DNA from: Streptomyces liangshanensis
GTDB lineage: Bacteria; Actinomycetota; Actinomycetes; Streptomycetales; Streptomycetaceae
Direction: 5' to 3'
DNA length: 64,000 nt
NCBI RefSeq assembly: GCF_011694815.1
Contig: NZ_CP050177.1
Coordinates: 2,717,001 to 2,781,000 of the forward strand
The number at the start of each line of letters is the position of its first letter. The stretch's first letter is position 1. The notes under the pieces are model-generated. The model had not been told where the DNA came from and did no database searches. It worked only from the letters and a program-made list of their open reading frames with translations. The position numbers and the translations under genes are program-made. Below are positions 25,404 through 35,322 of this stretch, in pieces.

Positions 25404-26879
25404 ATGGGCGGCACCGGCGGCACCGGCGACACCGGCGGCGGCGAGGACGGGCGGCCGGGGGACGCGGGGCTGGGGGACGGTGGGCCGGTGTGGGGTGGTG
25501 GGCCGGAGAGTCTGCGCGAGCCGGTCGCGCCGGCCGAGGGGAAACTGCGGCGGACGCTCGGATTCCGGGACCTCGTCGTGTACGGGCTGCTGTTCATCGC
25601 CCCGATGGCCCCCGTCGGGGTGTTCGGGACGCTCGACGCGAAGTCCCACGGGGCGGTGGCACTCGTGTACGTGGTGGCGACCGTCGCCATGGCGTTCACC
25701 GCGTTCAGCTACGCCCAGATGATCCGGGTGGCCCCGCAGGCCGGGTCGGTCTTCAACTACGCGCGCAAGGGGCTCGGGGAGGGGCCGGGGTTCATCGCCG
25801 GGTGGATGGCGATGCTCGACTACCTGCTGATCCCGGCCGTGGCGTACCTCTTCGCGGGGATCGCGATGGAGGCGCTGGTCCCGTCCGTGGACCGGTGGGT
25901 GTGGACGTCGATCGCCGTCGTGGTGACGACGCTGCTCAACCTGTGGGGGGTACGGGCGGCGGCGCGCGTCGGCCTGGCGGTGCTCACGCTGGAGATCGTG
26001 GTGCTGCTGGTGTTCGTGGTGGCGGCGATCGTCGTGCTCGTCCAGGACGGGGCGACGCGGGGCTGGTCGACGCCGTTCACGAGTGACCGGGGGTTCTCGC
26101 TGGCGGCGGTCGTCGGGGCGGTGTCGGTCGCGGTGCTCTCGTACCTGGGCTTCGACGCGATCGCCTCGTTCGCCGAGGAGGTGACGGGCGGCTCGCGGAA
26201 GGTGGCGCGGGCGGTGCTGTTCTGCCTGGTGCTCGCGGGGGTGCTGTTCGTCGCGCAGACGTATCTGGTGGCGCTGCTGGAGCCGGTGGGGTCGGCGCGG
26301 CTGGCGGCCGATCCGGCGGCGCAGGGCACGGCGTTCTACGACGCGGTGGATTCGGCGGTCGGTACGTGGCTGCACGACCTGGTGGCGGCGAGCAAGGCGA
26401 TCGGGGCGGCGTTCGCGGCGCTGGCGGGGCAGGCGGCGGCGGGGCGGCTGCTGTTCGCGATGGGCCGGGAGCGGCGGCTGCCGCGCGGGCTGTCCCGTAC
26501 GGACTCGGGCGTGCCGCGCGTGGCGCTGCTGCTGGCGGCCGTGGTGACGCTGGGGGCGGCGGTGTGGGCGGCGCAGCGGGGCGACGGCCTGGACAAGCTG
26601 GTGTCGGTGGTCAACATCGGGGCGCTGTCGGCGTTCGTGCTGCTGCACGCGTCGGTGGTCGGGTGGTTCGCGGTACGGCGCGCGGAGGGGGCGCCGCGAT
26701 GGTTCGCGCACGTGGTGCTGCCGGTGGTGGGGGCGGCGATCCTGGTCGCGGTGATCGTGGAGGCCTCGGGAACGGCGCAGGTGGTGGGGGCGATCTGGTT
26801 GGCGGTGGGGTTGTTGGTGCTGGTGGTGCAGCGGGGGCGGGGGCGTGGTCAGGGGCGGGGGCGGGTGGCGTCGGGGTGA
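25404..26879 (+). CDS. APC-family amino acid permease
   Basis: A 491-aa membrane transporter with about 12 hydrophobic segments from residue 50 to 485. The N-terminal segment [23 protein letters not shown] and the loop [20 protein letters not shown] are typical of the APC amino acid/polyamine/organocation superfamily. [21 protein letters not shown] is the conserved TM6 to TM7 motif. The first ~35 residues are Gly-rich and low complexity. The last ones ([14 protein letters not shown]) merge into the G-rich repeat field that follows, suggesting that the tail was created by repeat extension. GGAGG lies 7 nt before the ATG. Substrate unknown. Confidence 0.9.
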   Translation: MGGTGGTGDTGGGEDGRPGDAGLGDGGPVWGGGPESLREPVAPAEGKLRRTLGFRDLVVYGLLFIAPMAPVGVFGTLDAKSHGAVALVYVVATVAMAFTAFSYAQMIRVAPQAGSVFNYARKGLGEGPGFIAGWMAMLDYLLIPAVAYLFAGIAMEALVPSVDRWVWTSIAVVVTTLLNLWGVRAAARVGLAVLTLEIVVLLVFVVAAIVVLVQDGATRGWSTPFTSDRGFSLAAVVGAVSVAVLSYLGFDAIASFAEEVTGGSRKVARAVLFCLVLAGVLFVAQTYLVALLEPVGSARLAADPAAQGTAFYDAVDSAVGTWLHDLVAASKAIGAAFAALAGQAAAGRLLFAMGRERRLPRGLSRTDSGVPRVALLLAAVVTLGAAVWAAQRGDGLDKLVSVVNIGALSAFVLLHASVVGWFAVRRAEGAPRWFAHVVLPVVGAAILVAVIVEASGTAQVVGAIWLAVGLLVLVVQRGRGRGQGRGRVASG

Positions 26880-28011
26880 GGGGGGTGCGCGGCTGCGGGG
26901 GTGCGCGGCTGCGGGCTTGGCGGGGGCGTGCGGCTGCGGGCTTGGCCGGGGGGGCGGCTGCGGGCTCAGCGTGGGTGTGGCTGCGGGCCTGGCGCGCGGT
27001 TGCGGGCCTGGCGGCCGGGGGCGCGGCCGCAGGTACGGAGGGGGCACTCCGGGCGGGGCAGCGGGGGGCACGGAGGGCGGTGCGGCTGCGGGCCGGGGCA
27101 CGGGCTGATCGGCGGGGCGGGGCCGGGCGGGCACGGAGGGTACGGAACGGAGGGGACACGGCGGCGGGCTCGGCAGGGCGCGGTCTGGTAGGCAGCAGGG
27201 ACGGGGGCACGGAGGGGCGCAGCTGCGGGTACGGCGCGGGCGCAAGACACTGCGGGGGCCAGCCGGGCGGGCACGGCGCGGGGCACGGGCACGGCCGTAC
27301 GCGCGGCGGGGGCACGGCGGGGGGCGGTCTGAACGGCAGCAGGGGTGGCCGGCGGGTGGAGTGGGGGCGCGAAGGGCAGCGGGGACACGCCGGGCGGGCG
27401 GGGCAGCGGGCGGGGCGGGCGACGGGGGTCAAAGTCGCACGCACGGCTGCGGGCACTGCGTAGGGGGCGCAGCGGCGCGCGGTCTGATCGGCAGCATGGA
27501 CGGGCTGCGGTGCGCGGGCTGCGGTGGGCGGGCCGGGGGCGTGGAGGGGCGCGGCTGCGGGGGTGACGGGGCAGGCCGGGTGGGTGCGGCTGCAGGCTTG
27601 GGGGGTGCGCGCTTTGCGGGGTCACGCCGGGTGGGCGCGGGCACGGCGGGCGGCGCGGTGACGGGCGCGGGGGCGCGGACTGATCGGCGGGGCGAGGCCG
27701 GCGCGACGGGGACACGGCAGCGGGCGCGGCGGGGCGCGGTCTGATCGGCTGCAGGGAGGGGCGGCGGTGGGCAGGCTGGGGCGCAGGGGGGCGCGGCTGC
27801 GGGCATGGCGGGGGGCACGCCGGGTGGGCGCGATCGCAAGCGCGGCGGGGCACGTCGGGGGCGCGGCTACGGGCACGCCGGCGCAGGAACGGCGGGGGCC
27901 GCGGCTGGCGGGCGTGGTAGGGGCGCGGCGGATGGCGCGGCTGCGGGTGCGGCTCGGCGGGGTGGTGGTGGGCGGGGTGGGATGTCGGTGGGGGCCTATA
28001 CGCTCCTGTGC
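26880..28011. repeat. 1.1-kb degenerate G-rich repeat field, non-coding
   Basis: An extremely G-skewed region between the permease and xseA. Recurrent words are GCGGCTGCGGGC with a TTGG or CTGG extension (many copies, densest 26885-27010) and a ~19-bp word GGTCTGATCGGCAGCAGGG seen in degenerate form at 27102, 27182, 27326, 27481, 27677 and 27738. No frame shows normal Streptomyces codon bias or a plausible protein, although several long frames stay open. The plus strand has dense GGG runs (G-quadruplex potential). Confidence 0.7.
27999..28004 (+). promoter_or_regulatory. -10 box TACGCT of a leaderless-type start
   Basis: TACGCT ends 7 nt before the xseA ATG at 28012. There is no Shine-Dalgarno. 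Confidence 0.5.
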
Positions 28012-29220
28012 ATGGCTCTCAACACGTCCGCGGACGCCCCGCTGCCCGTCGGTGAGGTGTCGCGGCTCATCGGTGGGTGGATCGACCGGCTCGGGGCCGT
28101 CTGGGTCGAGGGCCAGATCACGCAGCTCTCGCGCAGACCGGGCGCGGGGGTCGTCTTCCTGACGCTGCGGGACCCGTCGTACGACATCTCGGTGGGTGTG
28201 ACGTGCTACCGCCAGGTGTTCGACGCGATCGCGGACGTGGTGTCCGAGGGCGCGCGGGTCGTGGTGCAGGCGAAGCCGGAGTGGTACGCGCCGCGGGGGC
28301 AGCTGTCGCTGCGGGCGACGGAGATACGGCCGGTCGGCATCGGTGAACTGCTGGTGCGGCTGGAGCGGTTGAAGCAGGCGCTGGGCGCGGAGGGGTTGTT
28401 CGCGGCCGACCGCAAGAAGCCGCTGCCGTTCCTGCCGCAGCTGATCGGCCTGGTCTGCGGCCGGGCGTCGGCGGCCGAGCGGGACGTGCTGGAGAACGCG
28501 CGGCGGCGCTGGCCAGCCGTCCGCTTCGAGGTGCGCAACACCGCGGTGCAGGGGGTGAACGCGGTGGCGCAGGTCGTGCAGGCGGTCGAGGAGCTGGACG
28601 CGCTCCCGGAGGTCGACGTGATCGTCGTGGCGCGGGGCGGCGGGAGCGTGGAGGACCTGCTGCCGTTCTCGGACGAGCAGTTGGTACGGGCGGTGGCCGC
28701 GTGCCGGACGCCGGTCGTCTCCGCGATCGGGCACGAGCCGGACTCCCCGCTGCTCGACCTGGTGGCGGACGTACGGGCGTCGACGCCGACGGACGCGGCG
28801 AAGAAGGTCGTGCCGGACGTCGGCGAGGAGCTGGACCGGGTGCAGGCGCTGCGGGACCGGGCGCTGCGGACGGTACGGGGGCTGCTCGACCGGGAGGAGC
28901 GGGGGCTCGCGCACGCGCTCGGGCGGCCCGTGATGGAGCGGCCGCGGCGGATGGTCACGGAGCGCGCCGCAGAGGTGGACGCGCTGGCGGACCGGTCCCG
29001 GCGGGTGCTGCGGCATCTGCTGGACCGCGCGGACTCGGAGCTGTCGCACACCCGCGCGCGGGTGGTGGCGCTGTCGCCGGCCGCGACGCTGGAACGGGGG
29101 TACGCGGTGCTCCAGCGCTCCGACGGGTCGGTCGTCCGCTCCCCCGAGGACGTCACGGCGGCCGAGGAGTTGCGGGCGCGGGTGGCGAACGGGGACTTCG
29201 CGGTGCGGGTCGTGGAGTGA
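28012..29220 (+). CDS. xseA: exodeoxyribonuclease VII large subunit
   Basis: A 402-aa catalytic subunit of ExoVII, which degrades single-stranded DNA from both ends to short oligonucleotides. An N-terminal OB-fold (about 1-105, [26 protein letters not shown]) is followed by the nuclease domain with [36 protein letters not shown] and [28 protein letters not shown] coiled-coil region (about 285-350) should bind XseB. It begins directly after the G-rich repeat field. A TACGCT box 7 nt before the ATG suggests a leaderless mRNA. xseB follows 141 nt downstream in the same direction. Confidence 0.97.
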   Translation: MALNTSADAPLPVGEVSRLIGGWIDRLGAVWVEGQITQLSRRPGAGVVFLTLRDPSYDISVGVTCYRQVFDAIADVVSEGARVVVQAKPEWYAPRGQLSLRATEIRPVGIGELLVRLERLKQALGAEGLFAADRKKPLPFLPQLIGLVCGRASAAERDVLENARRRWPAVRFEVRNTAVQGVNAVAQVVQAVEELDALPEVDVIVVARGGGSVEDLLPFSDEQLVRAVAACRTPVVSAIGHEPDSPLLDLVADVRASTPTDAAKKVVPDVGEELDRVQALRDRALRTVRGLLDREERGLAHALGRPVMERPRRMVTERAAEVDALADRSRRVLRHLLDRADSELSHTRARVVALSPAATLERGYAVLQRSDGSVVRSPEDVTAAEELRARVANGDFAVRVVE

Positions 29221-29361
29221 CCGTGAAGGCCGCCCTGGGCGAGGGGCGTGGCGGGCTCGGCCCAAGTTGCCCACGCGGCGGGTGCCGCCCGTACCGCGTT
29301 CGCCGCCGGTCTCGGCGGCACCGAACGCTCGACTTGTTCCACCGTATGGAGGATGGATCGC

Positions 29362-29595
29362 ATGGCGACGACGGATGAGAAGGCCGGGCTCGGCTACGAG
29401 CAGGCGCGGGACGAGTTGATCGAGGTCGTGCGCCGGCTGGAGGCGGGCGGGACGACGCTGGAGGACTCGCTGGCGCTCTGGGAGCGGGGCGAGGAGCTGG
29501 CGAAGGTGTGCCGCCACTGGCTGGAGGGCGCCCGCGCCCGCCTGGACGCGTCCCTCGCGGACGACACCAAGGGCTCCGAGCCGTCCGAGGACTGA
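29362..29595 (+). CDS. xseB: exodeoxyribonuclease VII small subunit
   Basis: A 77-aa helical-hairpin subunit that coats the XseA coiled coil. The family pattern GYEQARDELIEVVRRLEAGGTTLEDSLALWERGEEL is clear. The start at 29362 is preferred to an ATG 9 nt upstream because GGAGG lies 9 nt before it. The acidic C-terminus (DDTKGSEPSED) is variable in the family. It is co-transcribed with xseA or has its own promoter in the 141-nt gap, where no clear box was seen. Confidence 0.93.
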   Translation: MATTDEKAGLGYEQARDELIEVVRRLEAGGTTLEDSLALWERGEELAKVCRHWLEGARARLDASLADDTKGSEPSED

Positions 29596-30306
29596 GCGGA
29601 TCGGCCGAGAGCCGAGCGGGCTCCGCCCACGACTGAGCGGGCCTTGCGGCGCGCCGGGCCGGGGCGCACCCCGGGGCCACCTTCGCCCGGGCCGTGGGAG
29701 CCGGCGGGTGCTGCCGCGCATCCGCCCCAGGGGATCAGCCCGGGTCGGACGTACCTGCCGGGCAGGCGGCGGCGCGCCACAAGAAGGGCGACCAGGCGGG
29801 CCGGACTGCGGGCACGAAGGGCCGATCCGAAGGGAAACGTCCGGGCGGCTGAGGCGGTCGGACACGCGAAGAGCGTCCGAGCGGCTGGGGCGGCGACCGC
29901 CTGGGGCCGATCCGAGAGGTACGTCCGGGCGGCTGGGGCCGTCGGCCACGCGAAGAGTGTCCGAGCGGCTGGGGCGGCGCCCGCATGGGGCCTATCCGAG
30001 AGGTACGTCCGGGTGGCTGGGGCGGTCGGACACGCGAAGAGCGTCCGGGCGGGTGGGGCGGTCGGACACGCGAAAAGCGTCCGGGCGGCTGGGGCGGTCG
30101 GACACGCGAAAAGCGTCCGGGCGGCTCGGGCGGCGACCGCCTGGGGCCGATCCGAGAGGTACGTCCGGGCGGGCGGGGCGGTCGGGCGCGAGGGGGCGGC
30201 CCGAGGAGGTTGGGCTGTCCGCCGCGAAGGGGCCTTGGCCGAGGGCGGTCAGGTGGGCGGACCGGCCTCAAGGAGGCAGCCCCCGACCGCCGCCGCAGCG
30301 GTCACC
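29596..30306. other. 711-bp convergent intergenic region containing a tandem array
   Basis: Lies between the convergent ends of xseB and the DUF4245 gene. Its middle is the 36/48-nt array (29838-30191). The rest is G-rich with looser copies of the same words. Long frames are open on both strands because repeat lengths are multiples of 3, but none has a start with a ribosome binding site or a recognisable protein. Confidence 0.6.
29838..30191. repeat. interspersed tandem array of 36-nt (A) and 48-nt (B) units
   Basis: Units begin with CGTCCGGGCGGCTGGGGCGG. A units (36 nt) end TCGGACACGCGAAAAG; B units (48 nt) end with CGACCGCCTGGGGCCGATCC plus GAGAGGTA. Order: A 29838, B 29874, A 29922, B 29958, A 30006, A 30042, A 30078, B 30114, A (partial) 30162. 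A worn B end precedes at about 29818. Copies differ by 1-4 bases. Confidence 0.85.
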
Positions 30307-30837
30307 TCAGCTCGCCGCCGGGGCCGTTCCCAGGGCTGCTGCCATCTGGGCCAGGCGTTCGTACGACGCCGTGCCCGTGACCACCGTCGTCGCACTGCCC
30401 TCCGTACGGACCAGCGCGTCGTACTTGGGCCCGTCCCAGCGCTGCCACGTCTCGCCGGCCACCCGCTGGGTCTTCCCGGTGTCCGCGGCCTGCTGCGTGA
30501 CGCCCGCAACGTACTTCCCCGCCGGCATCGTGGACTGCTCCACGGCGACGTACTCCCCGTCCGGGTCGAGGTAGCCGAGGTGCCACGCGTCCGCGTTCCG
30601 CCGCTCGTACGAGACCGACGTGGGCTTCCAGCCGGCTGGCAGGCCCGTCGGCGCCATCACCGGGTACGGGGCCGCGCGCCGCGCCGTGAGCAGCTCGACG
30701 CGGTAGTCGACCGCCGGGACGGGGTCGCCCTTCTCGTCGTGCGGGATGAACACGTAGATCACGGCGACCACCGCGCCGATGACGACCATCGACAGGAACA
30801 TGTCCCGTACGGACTGTCTGCCTCGCTTCTCTGCCAC
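30307..30837 (-). CDS. DUF4245 membrane-anchored protein
   Basis: A 176-aa protein with one N-terminal membrane helix (about 13-32, MFLSMVVIGAVVAVIYVFIP) and an extracytoplasmic domain. The conserved parts VDYRVELLTARRAAPYPVMAPTGLPAGWKPTSVSY and WHLGYLDPDGEYVAVEQS mark the actinobacterial DUF4245 family of unknown function. It starts with GTG at 30837; the Shine-Dalgarno is weak. It is divergent from glpX with 124 bp between, an arrangement also typical in relatives as far as recalled. The stop lies next to the tandem array. Confidence 0.85.
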   Translation of the reverse strand: MAEKRGRQSVRDMFLSMVVIGAVVAVIYVFIPHDEKGDPVPAVDYRVELLTARRAAPYPVMAPTGLPAGWKPTSVSYERRNADAWHLGYLDPDGEYVAVEQSTMPAGKYVAGVTQQAADTGKTQRVAGETWQRWDGPKYDALVRTEGSATTVVTGTASYERLAQMAAALGTAPAAS

Positions 30838-30961
30838 GGCCCCATCGTCGCATCACGCCCCTGCCGCTCATCCGTGGGCCCCACTGCTCAATCTGGCGAG
30901 GTACGGATAGAGTCGTATCACCCTCTTTTCCGGTCGTCACCGCACAGAAAGGTGCGCTCCG

Positions 30962-31993
30962 ATGTCCGACAGTCAGCTGCCGCCCCCGCTGGAAGTGTCT
31001 CCCGAAGCCCCCGACCGCAACCTGGCGCTGGAGCTGGTCCGGGTCACCGAGGCGGCCGCCATGGCGGCCGGCCGGTGGGTCGGGCGCGGCGACAAGAACG
31101 GCGCCGACGGCGCCGCGGTGAACGCGATGCGCACGCTCGTCTCGACGGTGTCCATGAACGGCGTGGTCGTCATCGGCGAGGGCGAGAAGGACGAAGCCCC
31201 GATGCTGTTCAACGGGGAGCACGTCGGCGACGGCACCGGCGCCGAGGTCGACATCGCCGTGGACCCCATCGACGGCACCACCCTGAACGCCAAGGGCATG
31301 CCGAACGCCATCGCCGTGCTGGCCGCCGCCGACCGGGGCGCGATGTTCGACCCGTCCGCCGTCTTCTACATGGACAAGCTGGTGACCGGCCCCGAGGCCG
31401 CCGACTTCGTCGACATCAACGCGCCCGTGTCGGTCAACATCCGCCGCGTCGCGAAGGCCAAGCACGTCTCACCCGAGGACCTCACGGTCGTGGTGCTCGA
31501 CCGCCCGCGCCACGACACGATCGTGCGGGAGATCCGCGAGACCGGCGCCATGATCAAGTTCATCTCGGACGGCGACGTGGCCGGTTCGATCATGGCCGCG
31601 CGCGACGGTACGGGGGTCGACCTGCTGCTGGGCATCGGCGGGACCCCCGAGGGCATCATCTCGGCGTGCGCCATCAAGTGCCTCGGCGGTGTCATCCAGG
31701 GCAAGTTGTGGCCCAAGGACGACGAGGAGCGCCGGCGCGCGGTCGACGCGGGCCACGACCTGGACCGGGTCCTGTCCACCGACGACCTGGTGAGCGGCGA
31801 CAACGTCTTCTTCGTCGCGACAGGCATCACGGACGGCGAGCTGCTGCGCGGGGTGCGCTACCGCTCGGAGACCGCGACGACGCAGTCGCTGGTCATGCGC
31901 TCCAAGTCCGGCACGATCCGGCAGATCGACTCGACGCACCGGCTGTCGAAGCTGCGCGCCTACAGCGCCATCGACTTCGACCGCGCGAAGTAG
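30962..31993 (+). CDS. glpX: class II fructose-1,6-bisphosphatase
   Basis: A 343-aa gluconeogenic enzyme removing the 1-phosphate of fructose 1,6-bisphosphate. The metal-site motifs of GlpX are visible: [11 protein letters not shown] (about 75-85), AVDPIDGTT (about 99-107) and the C-terminal GATG-like [14 protein letters not shown]. The length matches the family. The start ATG is preceded by AAAGGTG. Streptomyces normally relies on this class II form as its main FBPase. It is monocistronic, ending in a strong shared hairpin with the convergent WhiB-like gene. Confidence 0.97.
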   Translation: MSDSQLPPPLEVSPEAPDRNLALELVRVTEAAAMAAGRWVGRGDKNGADGAAVNAMRTLVSTVSMNGVVVIGEGEKDEAPMLFNGEHVGDGTGAEVDIAVDPIDGTTLNAKGMPNAIAVLAAADRGAMFDPSAVFYMDKLVTGPEAADFVDINAPVSVNIRRVAKAKHVSPEDLTVVVLDRPRHDTIVREIRETGAMIKFISDGDVAGSIMAARDGTGVDLLLGIGGTPEGIISACAIKCLGGVIQGKLWPKDDEERRRAVDAGHDLDRVLSTDDLVSGDNVFFVATGITDGELLRGVRYRSETATTQSLVMRSKSGTIRQIDSTHRLSKLRAYSAIDFDRAK

Positions 31994-32015
31994 GGAAGCC
32001 GGAGTACCGGCCGTA

Positions 32016-32056
32016 CGGAAGGGGCGCCCCGCGTGTGCGGCAGGGCGCCCCTTCCG
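32016..32056. terminator. bidirectional hairpin between glpX and the WhiB-like gene
   Basis: CGGAAGGGGCGCCC (32016-32029) and GGGCGCCCCTTCCG (32043-32056): a perfect 14-bp stem with a 13-nt loop, between convergent genes. Confidence 0.8.
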
Positions 32057-32102
32057 GCGTACAAGTGCGAGAAGCAGGTACGGGTACGGATACGGGCCGC
32101 GG

Positions 32103-32477
32103 TCAGCCCGCGGCCGCGATGGGGCCGTTCGCCGCCGCGGCCGTCCTCAGCTCCACCTCACGGCGCCTGCGGCGCGCGAGCACCACGCGGCGCTCGGCGG
32201 CGGTGAGGCCGCCCCACACGCCGTACGGCTCGGGCTGGAGCAGCGCGTGCTCCCGGCACTCGACCATGACCGGACAGCGGCCACACACGCGCTTGGCGGA
32301 CTCCTCACGCGACAGCCGTGAGGCGGTCGGCTCCTTGGAAGGGGCGAAGAACAACCCGGCTTCGTCCCGGCGGCATACCGCCTCCGAGTGCCAGGGGCCT
32401 GCCTGATCCTCCCGGGCGGGACTCCGCTGGGAGGGTACGGCGGCGACCTGCAGGGGCTGATGCGGCGGATGCGGCAC
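32103..32477 (-). CDS. WhiB-like iron-sulphur transcription factor
   Basis: A 124-aa Wbl protein. The four cluster ligands are Cys35, Cys65, Cys68 and Cys74 (C-x29-CxxC-x5-C), followed by the GVWGG turn at 86-90 and a basic tail (RRVVLARRRRRE) for DNA contact. Wbl proteins bind a [4Fe-4S] cluster and the principal sigma factor and act in development, redox or antibiotic responses. By position next to glpX it may be the gene called wblI in S. coelicolor, but that is from memory. GTG 32477 is the start, with AGGAG 7 nt upstream. Confidence 0.93.
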   Translation of the reverse strand: MPHPPHQPLQVAAVPSQRSPAREDQAGPWHSEAVCRRDEAGLFFAPSKEPTASRLSREESAKRVCGRCPVMVECREHALLQPEPYGVWGGLTAAERRVVLARRRRREVELRTAAAANGPIAAAG

Positions 32478-32661
32478 GGGTCTACTCCTGACGACGGCTT
32501 CGCGAGCGAGAGACGATGCAGCTGTCCTTACCCGCTGTGCGCGCCGCTATGCACTGCGTGGCACCCTGTTCCGGAGTCCGGAACCGAGTGCGGAATTCCG
32601 GACGCGTAACCACAACAGGACACCTTTGGCGGGAAAACACCGCCCCGGCGGGCGCGGCCCG

Positions 32662-33342
32662 TCAGTACCCGAGGTGCTTGCGTGCCCGCCGGTGCAGGTC
32701 GGTGATCCACTTGCCGCGCTTGGGCTTGGCCTCGATGTTGCCGAACACCGAGTAGCCGTTCACGACGACCACCGGCGCCTCGGGATCGGCGGCCTCCAGC
32801 GTGACCACCTCGAAGTTGCCGAAGACACCGGTGCCACTGCCGCGCAGGGAGATGTTCTCGGGGACGCGGACCTCGACGTTGCCGAAAATGGACGTCGCGT
32901 TGATCACGGTTGTCCGCTGGCCGAAGAGCGCTTCCGTGAGATCGATCTCCACATTCCCGAAGAGCGCGAAGACGCGCGTGCTCCGGCCGATGCGCCAGCG
33001 GCCCTTGCGGGTCGAGCTGCTGAACACCGCGACGAGGCTCTCGGTGGGCGCCGTCGGGTCGTCGGGGCCGTATCCGTACGCCGGGCCCCCCGCGGTCGCG
33101 GAGCCGGTGGCGCCCCCCGTGCCGGCCGCGGGCAAGTCCCGTACCAGCGGCTGCAGTTCGCCCAGGGTCTTGGCCCGGTAGACGGAATCGATCCGGTCTG
33201 CGTGCTCCTCGGCGTCCAGACGCCCCTCCGCCAGCGCCTCCCGGAGGATGTCCGCGATCCGGTCTCGGTCGGCGTCGGAGGCCCGGATGCCCGCGGGCTC
33301 CGCCGGCGCGACCGGCTTCTGGGGGTGCTTTTCGAGGTCCAC
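32662..33342 (-). CDS. DUF1707 protein with LiaF-like C-terminal domain
   Basis: A 226-aa cytoplasmic protein. The N-terminal DUF1707 (about 17-72; GIRASDADRDRIADILREALAEGRLDAEEHADR split across the family helices) is followed by a flexible Gly/Ala linker and a beta-helical LiaF/DUF2154 domain with repeating VFALFGNVEIDL, TSIFGNVEVRVP, TGVFGNFEVV and YSVFGNIEAKP strands. Proteins of this type accompany cell-envelope stress systems. The start is GTG 33342; it has both GAGGG and a TACCCT box 6 nt upstream, so leadered or leaderless translation is possible. It is divergent from the class I fumarase gene. Confidence 0.88.
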   Translation of the reverse strand: MDLEKHPQKPVAPAEPAGIRASDADRDRIADILREALAEGRLDAEEHADRIDSVYRAKTLGELQPLVRDLPAAGTGGATGSATAGGPAYGYGPDDPTAPTESLVAVFSSSTRKGRWRIGRSTRVFALFGNVEIDLTEALFGQRTTVINATSIFGNVEVRVPENISLRGSGTGVFGNFEVVTLEAADPEAPVVVVNGYSVFGNIEAKPKRGKWITDLHRRARKHLGY

Positions 33343-33348
33343 GCCCTC

Positions 33349-33354
33349 AGGGTA
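33349..33354 (-). promoter_or_regulatory. -10 box TACCCT of a possible leaderless start
   Basis: On the minus strand TACCCT ends 6 nt before GTG 33342. A GAGGG also lies there, so the call is less secure than the others. Confidence 0.35.
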
Positions 33355-33527
33355 GCGAAACGCGATAGATCGCGACCAGAGGCAGTCCGCGAGGCGATAC
33401 GGAGGCGCCGCCGGGAGCGCTTCGTGAGGCGGACCTCACCGGCGCCGGGGCCGCCCGGCCGCCTACGCTGGGGTTCGCGCGGCCAATGGAGGCCGCGCCG
33501 CTGCCTGTCGAGTGAGGAATGGCCGTA

Positions 33528-35195
33528 ATGCCAGAGTTTGTGTACTCCGATCTGCTCCCCCTGGGAGAGGACACCACGCCGTACCGCCTGGTGACCGCCG
33601 AAGGTGTCTCCACCTTCGAGGCCGACGGTCGTACGTTCCTCACCGTCGAGCCCGAGGCGCTGCGCACCCTCGCCGCCGAGGCCATGCACGACATCTCGCA
33701 CTACCTGCGCCCGGCCCATCTCGCCCAGCTGCGCCGCATCGTGGACGACCCCGAGGCCTCCTCCAACGACAAGTTCGTCGCGCTCGACCTGCTCAAGAAC
33801 GCGAACATCGCGGCGGCCGGCGTGCTCCCCATGTGCCAGGACACCGGCACGGCGATCGTGATGGGCAAGCGCGGGCAGCACGTCCTGACCCGGGGCGGCG
33901 ACGAGGAGGCCCTGTCGCACGGCGTCTACGACGCGTACACCAAGCTCAACCTGCGCTACTCGCAGATGGCTCCGCTCACCATGTGGGAGGAGAAGAACAC
34001 CGGCTCGAACCTGCCCGCGCAGATCGAGCTGTACGCGACCGACGGCGGCGCGTACAAGTTCCTCTTCATGGCGAAGGGCGGCGGCTCCGCCAACAAGTCG
34101 TTCCTCTACCAGGAGACGAAGGCGGTCCTCAACGAGGCCTCCATGATGAAGTTCCTGGAGGAGAAGATCCGTTCGCTGGGGACGGCCGCGTGCCCGCCGT
34201 ACCACCTGGCGATCGTCGTCGGCGGCACGTCCGCCGAGTTCGCCCTCAAGACCGCCAAGTACGCGTCCGCGCACTACCTGGACGAGCTGCCCGCCGAGGG
34301 GTCGCCCACGGGCCACGGCTTCCGCGACAAGGACCTGGAGCAGAAGGTCTTCGAGCTGACCCAGCGCATCGGGATCGGCGCGCAGTTCGGCGGGAAGTAC
34401 TTCTGCCACGACGTCCGGGTGGTACGGCTCCCCCGCCACGGCGCCTCGCTGCCCGTCGCGATCGCCGTCTCCTGCTCGGCGGACCGCCAGGCCCTCGCGA
34501 AGATCACCGCCGAGGGCGTGTTCCTGGAGCAGCTGGAGACCGACCCGGCGCGCTTCCTGCCCGACACCACCGACGAGCACCTGGACGAGGCGGGGGACGT
34601 CGTACGGATCGACCTCAACCGGCCGATGGACGACATCCTCGCCGAGCTGACCGACTACCCGGTCAAGACCCGGCTCTCGCTCACCGGACCGCTGGTCGTG
34701 GCGCGCGACATCGCGCACGCGAAGATCAAGGAGCGGCTGGACGCGGGCGAGGAGATGCCGTCGTACCTGAAGGACCACCCCGTCTACTACGCGGGCCCGG
34801 CGAAGACCCCCGAGGGGTACGCGTCCGGTTCGTTCGGCCCGACGACGGCCGGGCGGATGGACAGTTACGTCGAGCAGTTCCAGGCGGCCGGCGGTTCGAA
34901 GGTCATGCTCGCCAAGGGCAACCGCTCGAAGCAGGTCACCGACGCGTGCGGCACGCACGGCGGCTTCTACCTCGGCTCGATCGGCGGCCCGGCGGCGCGC
35001 CTCGCGCAGGACTGCATCAAGAAGGTCGAGGTCGTCGAGTACGAGGAGCTGGGCATGGAGGCGGTCTGGCGGATCGAGGTGGAGGACTTCCCGGCGTTCA
35101 TCGTCGTGGACGACAAGGGGAACGACTTCTTCACCGAGCCTGCCCCCGCGCCGACCTTCACCAGCATCCCGGTGCGCGGCCCCGGCCTGGCCTGA
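33528..35195 (+). CDS. class I fumarate hydratase (iron-sulphur)
   Basis: A 555-aa enzyme interconverting fumarate and malate in the TCA cycle, FumA/FumB type. The first cluster Cys is Cys103 in [10 protein letters not shown]; others lie in the [22 protein letters not shown] and [18 protein letters not shown] regions. The N-terminal alpha domain and the C-terminal beta domain ([18 protein letters not shown] onward) are fused as in the long single-chain form. The start at 33528 is preferred to ATG 33519, which would touch its own Shine-Dalgarno (GTGAGGA). It is followed by a hairpin and the unrelated class II fumarase. The oxygen-sensitive cluster may make the pair complementary. Confidence 0.95.
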   Translation: MPEFVYSDLLPLGEDTTPYRLVTAEGVSTFEADGRTFLTVEPEALRTLAAEAMHDISHYLRPAHLAQLRRIVDDPEASSNDKFVALDLLKNANIAAAGVLPMCQDTGTAIVMGKRGQHVLTRGGDEEALSHGVYDAYTKLNLRYSQMAPLTMWEEKNTGSNLPAQIELYATDGGAYKFLFMAKGGGSANKSFLYQETKAVLNEASMMKFLEEKIRSLGTAACPPYHLAIVVGGTSAEFALKTAKYASAHYLDELPAEGSPTGHGFRDKDLEQKVFELTQRIGIGAQFGGKYFCHDVRVVRLPRHGASLPVAIAVSCSADRQALAKITAEGVFLEQLETDPARFLPDTTDEHLDEAGDVVRIDLNRPMDDILAELTDYPVKTRLSLTGPLVVARDIAHAKIKERLDAGEEMPSYLKDHPVYYAGPAKTPEGYASGSFGPTTAGRMDSYVEQFQAAGGSKVMLAKGNRSKQVTDACGTHGGFYLGSIGGPAARLAQDCIKKVEVVEYEELGMEAVWRIEVEDFPAFIVVDDKGNDFFTEPAPAPTFTSIPVRGPGLA

Positions 35196-35206
35196 CCCGT
35201 GGGGCC

Positions 35207-35247
35207 GGTCCCACCCACCGGTCCCACCCCACCGGTCCCACCCCACC
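35207..35247 (+). repeat. three tandem copies of a 14-nt unit
   Basis: GGTCCCACCCCACC occurs at 35220-35233 and 35234-35247, with a 13-nt copy at 35207-35219. The copies run straight into the left arm of the following hairpin and can each pair with its GGTGGG arm. Confidence 0.75.
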
Positions 35248-35275
35248 GGCGGCGCGCGGAGGCGGCGCCGGTGGG
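35242..35275 (+). terminator. hairpin between the two fumarase genes
   Basis: CCCACCGGCGGCGC, loop of 6, GCGGCGCCGGTGGG: a 14-bp stem with one mismatch, 47 nt after the class I fumarase stop and 48 nt before the fumC start. Confidence 0.65.
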
Positions 35276-35322
35276 AATACACCTGTCCGGCAGCCGCTTC
35301 GCCCTGACAGGAGGTCTTCACC

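Noticed and set aside
26880..28011. Long open frames in the G-rich field
   Set aside because: All frames are Gly/Arg/Ala or Pro/Arg-rich low complexity, and codon-position bias is absent.
29838..30191. Possible CRISPR array (36-nt period)
   Set aside because: The 36-nt units abut each other with no unique spacers, the alternative 48-nt unit shares the first half, and no cas gene is present.
29644..30306. Repeat-encoded protein on either strand
   Set aside because: Frames stay open only because unit lengths are multiples of 3. No ribosome binding site, and the encoded Arg/Pro/Gly-rich repeats differ in every frame without a preferred one.
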